From a virus: a stretch of DNA of 57,103 bases. Below the pieces are notes generated by a model that was not told the DNA's origin, did no database searches, and worked only from the letters and a program-made list of their open reading frames with translations. The translations under genes and the position numbers were made by a program. This document shows, one piece after another, positions 46,019 to 51,832 of the stretch. Where the stretch lies: positions 1 to 57,103 of IMG/VR virus record IMGVR_UViG_3300042430_000603, one strand, 5' to 3'. Position 1 is the stretch's first letter. Each line of letters begins with the position of its first letter.

Positions 46019-46190
46019 AACTAAGAAGTTTAATACATTCCAAATTCTATGCGTAGAATGGTTTATGTATTTTGTGATATTAGTGTTACTAGATGGAAAC
46101 AACAACAGCATTGAAGAATGTGCTGGTGGTGCTTTTATGCTATTAGCATTAATTAGGATTTTCCTTTTTATTAAGAAGCAAAAATCTTAA
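45990..46190 (+). CDS. Small two-span membrane protein
   Basis: The ATG at 45990 gives 66 residues, MSTQSGTAGRTKKFNTFQIL. Two hydrophobic segments follow (ILCVEWFMYFVILVLL and GGAFMLLALIRIFLFI), with a basic tail KKQKS. An in-frame start at 45960 would add ten residues inside the previous gene. Topology is compatible with holin-like or immunity proteins, but nothing decides between these. It ends just before a possible RNA pseudoknot. Confidence 0.5.
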   Translation: MSTQSGTAGRTKKFNTFQILCVEWFMYFVILVLLDGNNNSIEECAGGAFMLLALIRIFLFIKKQKS

Positions 46191-46191
46191 C

Positions 46192-46231
46192 ACTCCCTGC
46201 CAGCGGGAGTATAATCTAGCTGGCTTTTCTT
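46192..46231 (+). terminator. Overlapping hairpins: terminator-like RNA pseudoknot
   Basis: ACTCCC (46192-46197) pairs with GGGAGT (46205-46210). The loop between them contains GCCAGC (46199-46204), which pairs perfectly with GCTGGC (46219-46224), directly followed by TTTTCTT. The two stems interlock as an H-type pseudoknot or compete as alternatives. Without the first stem, GCCAGC/GCTGGC plus the T-run is an intrinsic terminator. It lies upstream of the phage RNA polymerase gene. Confidence 0.65.
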
Positions 46232-46262
46232 ATCAAAAATAATAATAATAATAAGGATATTT

Positions 46263-46361
46263 ATGAGCGTTTGGAAAGCTTGTTTGGTTGTTGGTTTAAT
46301 CTTCTTAGCACGGAAGGTTGTTAATTACATGGAGGCTGCAGAGGTAGAAGTAAAAGAGTGA
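46263..46361 (+). CDS. 32-residue membrane peptide before the RNA polymerase
   Basis: ATG at 46263, behind AAGGATAT, encodes MSVWKACLVVGLIFLARKVV and an acidic tail NYMEAAEVEVKE. One hydrophobic span is likely. Its stop overlaps an in-frame GTG of the polymerase gene (GTGA), suggesting translational coupling. Function unknown. Confidence 0.5.
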   Translation: MSVWKACLVVGLIFLARKVVNYMEAAEVEVKE

Positions 46362-46366
46362 ATACT

Positions 46367-48538
46367 ATGACAACTATTCTTGAAAAATTAGTAGCTGATC
46401 TTAGTGCTAGACAGTCTGTATTAAGGGCTGATCGAAATATTTATACTCATTACTTAAAAGATGTTGATTCTAAATTATTAGTTGATATATCTTATCCCCA
46501 TGTATTACGAGGTTTAGAAAGAAGAGGTACATTAGTTGACATTATTGCAACTATTGGTCGTAGAGTTAGGCAAGTGTTAAGCTTACCCAATGATACTATC
46601 TCTGATGCACAAGTAGGTTGGTTTGTTTGCATTGCTTATATTGAATGTGGCGTACTTTCTTTTAAACTAAAGTATACTTACAAGAATGGTAAGAAAAGCA
46701 AATATCAAGCTTACTTCTTTCAAGTTAAAGATTGGAAGGCAATCAAAGAACTTTGGGGTTTAATTGATCAAACTAAGGTAGATATCTTTCCTATGAGAGA
46801 AAAACCTGAATATTGGAAATCACCCCATAACAATCTAGGAGTACCAATTATTAAGAAAGGTCATTCCACAGCATTAGAACAGTTTAAGAAAAATGATAAA
46901 CAAACATTGTATGACATTTTAAATAAACTACAAGATACTGGGTGGAGGATTAATAAAGATGTATTTAAAGTATATCAATATTTTCTTCATAAGGAAAATG
47001 ACAATAGCCCTTTTAAATTACACTCTGAGATTGATGAAGAGAAAAAGAAATCATTAATGATTGAAGCAGAAGCTATTGAACAATTAGCTATGAGTCATTT
47101 AGATAATGCTTTCTATCACGTATACAATTTTGACTTTCGTGGTCGTGTATATGTTAATACTGCATTTTTACATGAGCAATCTAGTGACAATGCAAAAGGT
47201 TTACTTTTGTTAGATCAAGCTACACCTCTTGGTGAAAATGGTTTATTCTGGTTAAAAGTACATACCTCTAATTCTTTTGGAAATGATAAAGTTACGCTAA
47301 AACAGAGAGCAGAATTTGTAGATGAGAATATTAATTTATTCTTATCCTATGCAGAAAAACCAACTATTAATCAAGGTTGGACTGGCACTGATGCTCCCTT
47401 CTCTTTTTTAGCTGCTTGTAATGAACTTAAGAAAATTAAAGAATGGCTGATGTTAGGAAATAAATTAGAAGATTATGAATGTTCACTACCTGTGTATATT
47501 GATGGTTCTAATAATGGTGTTCAACATCTAGTAGCCATGTCTCAAGACGAAGAGATTGCCCCATTAGTAAATTTAGTTCCACAAGAGCTTCCTGGTGATG
47601 TCTACATGTATATTGCAAGATATGTATGGGAACACCTACAAGAAATGGCAGACAAATTAACACCTGAAGAAAGAGGTCAGTTTGATTCTGTTTATAGTAA
47701 AGCTAAAGAACTACAAAAAGCATATTTTGATGCACCTGAAAAGACAGAGCAAAAAGCATTAGCCTATGCTGCTGCCCAAGAATGGCGTAATCAAAATAGA
47801 GCAATCCGAGAAAAATTATTTCCTGTTTACTGGCTTAAAATTGATAATCCTAAAGATCAACGTAAAGTAGTAAAAAGAAATGTAATGACACTCGGTTACG
47901 GTGGTACTGCATATGGCATGGGTCAACAAATTATTGATGACACTCGTGATATGTCTGAATATCTTCGTGACAAAGAACATCTTTGGGGTGCATTGCTAGG
48001 TGATTTAGTATTTCAGACTTGTTATGAAAAGCTAAAAGGACCAGCTACTATGCTACGTATGTTTCAGGATCTTGCACAAAGATCTAATGAAAAAGATGTG
48101 TTCTTAAAATGGACTACACCTGTAACTAACTTTCCAGTTGTTCAGGCATATCGTAAGCCATCTATTATACGTACTAAGTTGAAGTATGGTGAAGAAGAAT
48201 TAAAAGTTCAACTTCAAACTTGGGAGGAAGCAACTATTAATAAAGATTCCCAAAAGACAGGTGCTGCACCAAATATTGTGCATAGCTTTGATGCTGCCCA
48301 CTTGACAATGACTGTTGTATCTGCACCCTATGAGATGACTGTTGTCCATGATTCTTTTGGTACTTTACCAGGACGTATGGATGATTTGTTTTATAGAGTA
48401 AGAGAACAGTTTGTAGAATTTTACAAGGCTAAACCTCTTGAAAAATTGCTTGCTGAACTTGACTGTAAAGACCTTATCCCTGAAAGGGGTAATCTAGATG
48501 TCGGTCAAATTGTGTATTCTGATTATGCTTTTTGTTAA
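46367..48538 (+). CDS. T7-like single-subunit DNA-directed RNA polymerase
   Basis: A 723-residue polymerase from ATG 46367; a GTG nine bases earlier is an alternative start. Motifs are complete: DFRGR (256-260), D379 in YIDGSNNGVQH, R499...K503...Y511-G in motif B, H661-DSFG with catalytic D662, and the T7-like ending GNLDVGQIVYSDYAFC. It is about 160 residues shorter than T7 RNA polymerase, mostly in the N-terminal promoter-binding part. It should transcribe phage genes from the promoter-like elements at 10416, 31288 and 48542. It is independent of the polymerase domain at 2267-6688. T7-like polymerases are unusual in siphoviruses. Confidence 0.95.
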   Translation: MTTILEKLVADLSARQSVLRADRNIYTHYLKDVDSKLLVDISYPHVLRGLERRGTLVDIIATIGRRVRQVLSLPNDTISDAQVGWFVCIAYIECGVLSFKLKYTYKNGKKSKYQAYFFQVKDWKAIKELWGLIDQTKVDIFPMREKPEYWKSPHNNLGVPIIKKGHSTALEQFKKNDKQTLYDILNKLQDTGWRINKDVFKVYQYFLHKENDNSPFKLHSEIDEEKKKSLMIEAEAIEQLAMSHLDNAFYHVYNFDFRGRVYVNTAFLHEQSSDNAKGLLLLDQATPLGENGLFWLKVHTSNSFGNDKVTLKQRAEFVDENINLFLSYAEKPTINQGWTGTDAPFSFLAACNELKKIKEWLMLGNKLEDYECSLPVYIDGSNNGVQHLVAMSQDEEIAPLVNLVPQELPGDVYMYIARYVWEHLQEMADKLTPEERGQFDSVYSKAKELQKAYFDAPEKTEQKALAYAAAQEWRNQNRAIREKLFPVYWLKIDNPKDQRKVVKRNVMTLGYGGTAYGMGQQIIDDTRDMSEYLRDKEHLWGALLGDLVFQTCYEKLKGPATMLRMFQDLAQRSNEKDVFLKWTTPVTNFPVVQAYRKPSIIRTKLKYGEEELKVQLQTWEEATINKDSQKTGAAPNIVHSFDAAHLTMTVVSAPYEMTVVHDSFGTLPGRMDDLFYRVREQFVEFYKAKPLEKLLAELDCKDLIPERGNLDVGQIVYSDYAFC

Positions 48539-48541
48539 GTT

Positions 48542-48564
48542 TACCAGGGTACGCTAAAGCACTA
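48542..48564 (+). promoter_or_regulatory. Phage single-subunit RNAP promoter, copy 3 (variant)
   Basis: TACCAGGGTACGCTAAA differs from the other two copies only at -9 (T for G), and +1 is G at 48559. The initially transcribed bases (GCACTA) differ from GAGAGA, and the long flanking inverted repeat is absent; a short TACG/CGTA pairing remains. It lies between the RNA polymerase and ssDNA-binding protein genes and would drive the replication block. The differences may mean lower strength or different timing. Confidence 0.7.
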
Positions 48565-48630
48565 ACGTATGCAAAATCAATTGTATACTAAATATTAAAA
48601 ATGAAATTATAATTAAGGAAACTAAAACCT

Positions 48631-49131
48631 ATGGCTATTTTAAAAAATGTTGAGTTATTCTGGGCACAATTAGACCCCAAGAGACCTAATTCTAAATTTA
48701 ACAAAGAACAACCTACATGGGATGTTCAGATTCGCACTCGAGACAAGAAAGTTAAAGCAGAATGGGTAGCACTCAACTTAAAGCCCAAAACAGTAGAAGA
48801 TGATGATGGAGTATTTTATTCTGTAACTCTTCGTAAAAAGTCTAAAAAGAAAGATGGTGCTGACAATCAACCAGTAACTGTAGTTGATGGTTCTTTGACT
48901 GCAATTGATCCTGCTAGTATTGGTAATGGCTCTATTGCTAATGTAAAGATTTTTCAGTATGAGTATCCACCAGAGAATAAGATTGCATCTATGCTAATGG
49001 CTGTGCAGATTACTAAGTTGAAAGAATATATCCCTAGATCTTCTGGTGATGACTTTGAACTTACTGAAACAGAGATTGTAAGGGTAGCAGATGCAAATGG
49101 TAGTGATGACTTTGAAGATAGTCCTTATTAA
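48631..49131 (+). CDS. Single-stranded DNA-binding protein (T7 gp2.5-like)
   Basis: A 166-residue protein. NVELFWAQLDPKRPNSKFNKEQPTWDVQIRT opens an OB-like fold, and the C-terminal tail is acidic and ends in an aromatic residue (GSDDFEDSPY), the mark of phage ssDNA-binding proteins such as T7 gp2.5 that contact polymerase and helicase. It probably coats ssDNA at the fork and aids recombination. It is the first gene behind promoter copy 3 and is followed by a terminator. Confidence 0.8.
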   Translation: MAILKNVELFWAQLDPKRPNSKFNKEQPTWDVQIRTRDKKVKAEWVALNLKPKTVEDDDGVFYSVTLRKKSKKKDGADNQPVTVVDGSLTAIDPASIGNGSIANVKIFQYEYPPENKIASMLMAVQITKLKEYIPRSSGDDFELTETEIVRVADANGSDDFEDSPY

Positions 49132-49139
49132 TTAACAAC

Positions 49140-49164
49140 TAGGGGACTTAGGTCTCCTATTTTA
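49140..49164 (+). terminator. Rho-independent terminator between the SSB gene and tRNAs
   Basis: TAGGGGAC, loop TTAG and GTCTCCTA form an eight-pair stem (one G-U), followed by TTTTAT. It ends the ssDNA-binding protein transcript four bases before the first tRNA. Confidence 0.82.
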
Positions 49165-49167
49165 TCA

Positions 49168-49242
49168 GGGATAATAGCTTAATGGTAAAGCAGTCGACTC
49201 ATAATCGATTGAGTGTAGGTTCAATTCCTACTTATCCCACCA
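49168..49242 (+). tRNA. tRNA with CAU anticodon (Met or Ile2)
   Basis: A complete cloverleaf: acceptor GGGATAA/TTATCCC, D arm GCTT/AAGC with a GG-containing loop, anticodon stem GTCGA/TCGAT around loop CTCATAA, and T arm GTAGG/CCTAC with loop TTCAATT. Discriminator A is followed by encoded CCA. CAU is read as elongator Met, or as Ile if C34 becomes lysidine; sequence alone does not decide. Confidence 0.92.
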
Positions 49243-49244
49243 CA

Positions 49245-49319
49245 CTCTCTTTAGTTCAATGGATAGAACAGTAACCTTCTAAGTTATTAATGTAGGTTCG
49301 ATTCCTACAAGAGGGACCA
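49245..49319 (+). tRNA. tRNA-Arg (UCU)
   Basis: A complete cloverleaf: acceptor CTCTCTT/AAGAGGG (one G-U), D arm GTTC/GAAC, anticodon stem GTAAC/GTTAT with loop CTTCTAA, T arm GTAGG/CCTAC, discriminator A and encoded CCA. Anticodon UCU reads AGA, which is used very often in this window. The T arm is nearly identical to that of the preceding tRNA two bases upstream. Confidence 0.93.
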
Positions 49320-49340
49320 CTTTAAAATTAAAAGGATAAA

Positions 49341-49544
49341 ATGTTTAAAACAAGTTTTTGGGTAGCAGCAGCAGATGGGAGTTTAAATGCTGATAAGTTT
49401 ATTTGCACACACGATGTACCCTATTTATTTAAAGAAGGTGATAAAGTAATATTGGTTCAACTAGGTGATCCTGTAATTGTGGATTTTATAATTCATGATT
49501 TATATGACAAAGTAATTAATGTATTTGTAAAAGAGATTTTATAA
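49341..49544 (+). CDS. Small protein, function unknown
   Basis: A 67-residue, beta-rich protein: FKTSFWVAAADGSLNADKFIC, then LFKEGDKVILVQLGDPVIVDFIIHDLY and VINVFVKEIL. It may be a small beta-barrel. No family is recognised. It starts 21 bases after the tRNA-Arg, with AAAGGAT upstream, and shares one base with the next gene. Confidence 0.55.
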   Translation: MFKTSFWVAAADGSLNADKFICTHDVPYLFKEGDKVILVQLGDPVIVDFIIHDLYDKVINVFVKEIL

Positions 49545-49681
49545 TGGCTAAAAAAATTGGAAAAGAAACAGTTAAGGGCATTGTTAAACGAACTTCACAA
49601 GGTGGTTCACGACCTAAAACATCAACAATGACCAAGACACAACGTCGATCATTCAAACGCTATCGAGGACAAGGTAAATGA
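49544..49681 (+). CDS. Small very basic protein
   Basis: ATG at 49544 overlaps the previous stop (TAATG) and encodes 45 residues beginning MAKKIGKETVKGIVKRTSQG and ending RRSFKRYRGQGK, with about 15 Lys/Arg. Such a protein could bind nucleic acid. It overlaps the next gene through ATGA. No family is recognised. Confidence 0.6.
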   Translation: MAKKIGKETVKGIVKRTSQGGSRPKTSTMTKTQRRSFKRYRGQGK

Positions 49682-49857
49682 ATAATTTTATTGCTGGTTT
49701 AGTTGGCTTAACTATTTTAGTTGCATCTATCTATGGATGGATAGCAAACTTTATAGCTATTCTGGCTATGAATGCTGATACCCAAGTTGGTTGGATTATC
49801 GGTCGTATAATTGGAGTATTTGTACCTTTCATTGGAGCAGTTCTTGGTTACTTCTGA
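49678..49857 (+). CDS. Small two-span membrane protein
   Basis: ATG at 49678, in an ATGA overlap, encodes 59 residues. There are two hydrophobic helices (NNFIAGLVGLTILVASIYGW and GRIIGVFVPFIGAVLGYF) around a short polar loop with NADTQ. The ending I.GVF.PFIGA.LG.F recurs in small phage inner-membrane proteins of unknown role. Holin or superinfection-immunity function is possible, but there is no direct support. Confidence 0.55.
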   Translation: MNNFIAGLVGLTILVASIYGWIANFIAILAMNADTQVGWIIGRIIGVFVPFIGAVLGYF

Positions 49858-50086
49858 ATACACCATAACATTCACTGATTCTATTAGTGAATTTGAAATG
49901 TTACTTTTGTGTAAACTTGGAGATGATTTTTCATATAATGAGGATTATACTGTTTGCACAATTGAATCATTAATGGGAGAACGAGAATTTATTAGAGAGA
50001 TTGCAGATTTAGTTGATGTAGAAAACATTGGATTAATTCAACATCTTGTAACTATGGAACCAGATTGGTTAAATTTTAAGTCATAA
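49844..50086 (+). CDS. Small acidic protein, start uncertain
   Basis: The frame is open from a TTG at 49811. I prefer the TTG at 49844, which has GGAG six bases upstream, giving 80 residues. The first ATG (49898) would remove the N-terminal strand. The protein is acidic (TFTDSISEFEMLLLCKLGDDFSYNEDYTVC, then EFIREIADLVDVENIGL). No family is recognised. It ends TAATG, coupled to the next gene. Confidence 0.45.
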   Translation: MVTSEYTITFTDSISEFEMLLLCKLGDDFSYNEDYTVCTIESLMGEREFIREIADLVDVENIGLIQHLVTMEPDWLNFKS

Positions 50087-50388
50087 TGATTGCATACAAA
50101 CTATTTAAGAAACGTAAAGATGGAACTTATGGTCCATTATTTATTAATCGTAAACAGAAAATACAAAAAGGTGTTCTATATGGAGCAGAATCGCATCCTA
50201 CTGTTGGCTACGCTTATCGCCCTGGGTGGCATTGCTGTTCTACTCCTAATGCGCCTCACTTGAGTTACAAAGAGCGAGTATGGTGCAGGGTAGAGATTCA
50301 AGACTACAATAGACATCAAAGACCACATAATCAAGGCGGTTTATGGTATACCGCTAATTACATGCGTATTTTAGAAGAAATTTTATGA
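50086..50388 (+). CDS. Conserved phage protein, function unknown
   Basis: The 100-residue protein has a striking pattern: YKLFKKRKDGTYGPLFINRKQKI, HPTVGYAYRPGWHCCSTPNAPHLS, RVWCRVEIQDYNRH and GGLWYTANYMRILEEIL. Proteins with this layout occur in many phages and some bacteria as uncharacterised genes. The conserved His/Cys/Trp set suggests a binding or enzymatic site. It sits in the nucleotide-metabolism run, just before a deoxyribosyltransferase-like gene. Confidence 0.65.
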   Translation: MIAYKLFKKRKDGTYGPLFINRKQKIQKGVLYGAESHPTVGYAYRPGWHCCSTPNAPHLSYKERVWCRVEIQDYNRHQRPHNQGGLWYTANYMRILEEIL

Positions 50389-50798
50389 AACAAAGAACAG
50401 TATATTTAGCAGGTCCAATGGAACATGTTTCTATTGAAGATGCAAAAGGATGGAGAACAATTGCTACTGATTTACTATTACAAGCAGATCAGAAGGTATT
50501 AGACCCTACTCGTAGAGTTCATGAATTCCAACCTAAATATATGAAACGTATATTTGAGTTAGATCTTCGTGATATTCAAGAATCAGATTTAATCCTTGTT
50601 AATTTAGATAACCCTACAATTGCTAAACACGGTACTGCAATGGAAGTCTTTTATGCTTCTTATGTATTACGAAAACCAGTAGTTGCATTTAAAGCTAATG
50701 CTTCTACTATCCACCCTTTCTTTGAGTCTCTAGTCACAGAGTGGAGATCTACAGTAGACAAAGCTTGTGACACTATTATTACGGAGTATTTAGATTAA
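50385..50798 (+). CDS. Nucleoside 2-deoxyribosyltransferase-like protein
   Basis: A 137-residue protein with the family pattern: VYLAGPMEHVS near the N-terminus, DLRDIQESDLILVNLDNP in the centre and HGTAMEVFYASYVLRKPVVAF, where the Glu is the likely catalytic residue. Such enzymes move deoxyribose between bases or split deoxynucleosides or dNMPs, here probably for salvage or for removing unusual nucleotides. It is coupled to both neighbours by short overlaps. Confidence 0.82.
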   Translation: MKQRTVYLAGPMEHVSIEDAKGWRTIATDLLLQADQKVLDPTRRVHEFQPKYMKRIFELDLRDIQESDLILVNLDNPTIAKHGTAMEVFYASYVLRKPVVAFKANASTIHPFFESLVTEWRSTVDKACDTIITEYLD

Positions 50799-51061
50799 TG
50801 CCTTATATTCGACAAGACTTTAAACAGTTCTTACATACAAAAAGTGTAGCTGAGGTTGGTGATTTATGCACTAGCCCTGGTGAGTTAAACTTTGTTATTA
50901 CTTCTATTGTACGAGATTATTTTAATCGTACAGATAAAGGTAATTATCAAGCAATTAACGATATTGTAGGTGCTTTAGAGGGTGCCAAGATAGAATTCTA
51001 TCGTAGAGTAGCTGCACCGTATGAAGATAAAAAGATTCAAGAAAATGGAGATGTATACTAA
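50798..51061 (+). CDS. Conserved DUF6899-like protein
   Basis: An 87-residue protein: MPYIRQDFKQFL, then SPGELNFVITSIVRDYFNR, NYQAINDIVGALEGAKIEFYRRVAAPYEDKK and NGDVY at the end. The GELN..IT and YRR...PYE.....NGDVY elements are conserved in a family found in phages and bacteria, with no known activity. It shares one base with each neighbour. Confidence 0.72.
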   Translation: MPYIRQDFKQFLHTKSVAEVGDLCTSPGELNFVITSIVRDYFNRTDKGNYQAINDIVGALEGAKIEFYRRVAAPYEDKKIQENGDVY

Positions 51062-51249
51062 TGAAATTTACTCTTAATACTATCTCAGAAAATGAAGATG
51101 GTAGTGCAAATGTAGTACTAGATTTAGATAACGAAGCAAGAGAATATCTTCTGAATTATGCATTTATAAGAATGCTAAAAGATGCTATTGCTGAAGGTAA
51201 TTTATATAAAGTAGATGAGGATAAAGTTGATGTACGTACCGATTTATGA
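51061..51249 (+). CDS. Small protein, function unknown
   Basis: A 62-residue acidic protein: MKFTLNTISENEDGSANVVLDLDNEAREYLLNYAFIRMLKDAIAE. One strand-rich part is followed by a helix. No firm family is assigned; similar short genes lie in T7-like replication blocks. It overlaps the next gene by 20 bases. Confidence 0.55.
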   Translation: MKFTLNTISENEDGSANVVLDLDNEAREYLLNYAFIRMLKDAIAEGNLYKVDEDKVDVRTDL

Positions 51250-51832
51250 AATATATTCATATGGTAAAAACCGTGGTGTAGTAGCAACCTATAATGACTT
51301 TGAACATGCTGTTACTGCATGGAAAGACAATATGGATTTCTTTACTATTAAATGCGTTTGGCCTACTAGTGTAAAGAATCGTTCTAAGGAATTAAATCAT
51401 ATTGGCTCGATAAATGACTATCGTAATTTGTTAAATGAGTGGGCAATTGAAGATGGTGATGACGAATGGGAAGTAGATCAACTTATGAAATATTTAAAAG
51501 AAAATCCACCAACAGTAGAGAACACTATTCTTAATCCTAACTACCAGAGTGCTATTAATCCTAGCCACTATCAGAGTTATATAATGGATTTACAATGGTT
51601 AGAGACTATGCAGTATCTACCAAGCTTTAGGAATCCTGATTGCTTTAAGGCAGCAGTTGAACTACAAGTACGAAAGTATCTAGATCGCCTTGGCGGTAAA
51701 GATGCTGAAGAACAAGAATTAGGTAAAGCATTATGGTATTTAAAATTCCTACTTGCTTACACTAAGAACAATAATCAACCAATCCGAATTAAAGATATAG
51801 AAAAATTATTAAATGAGCAATCTAGTATTTGA
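51230..51832 (+). CDS. DUF3310 (T7 gp1.7-like nucleotide kinase) protein with N-terminal extension
   Basis: The preferred ATG at 51230 has GAGG nine bases upstream; an ATG at 51215 is less well placed. It gives 200 residues. Residues about 100-175 fit DUF3310: INPSHYQSYIMDLQWLETMQYL, then FKAAVELQVRKYLDRLGGKDAEEQELGKALWYL. T7 gp1.7 of this family phosphorylates dGMP and dTMP. The N-terminal 95 residues (YVPIYEIYSYGKNRGVVATYND) are an extra domain I do not recognise. Confidence 0.72.
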   Translation: MYVPIYEIYSYGKNRGVVATYNDFEHAVTAWKDNMDFFTIKCVWPTSVKNRSKELNHIGSINDYRNLLNEWAIEDGDDEWEVDQLMKYLKENPPTVENTILNPNYQSAINPSHYQSYIMDLQWLETMQYLPSFRNPDCFKAAVELQVRKYLDRLGGKDAEEQELGKALWYLKFLLAYTKNNNQPIRIKDIEKLLNEQSSI

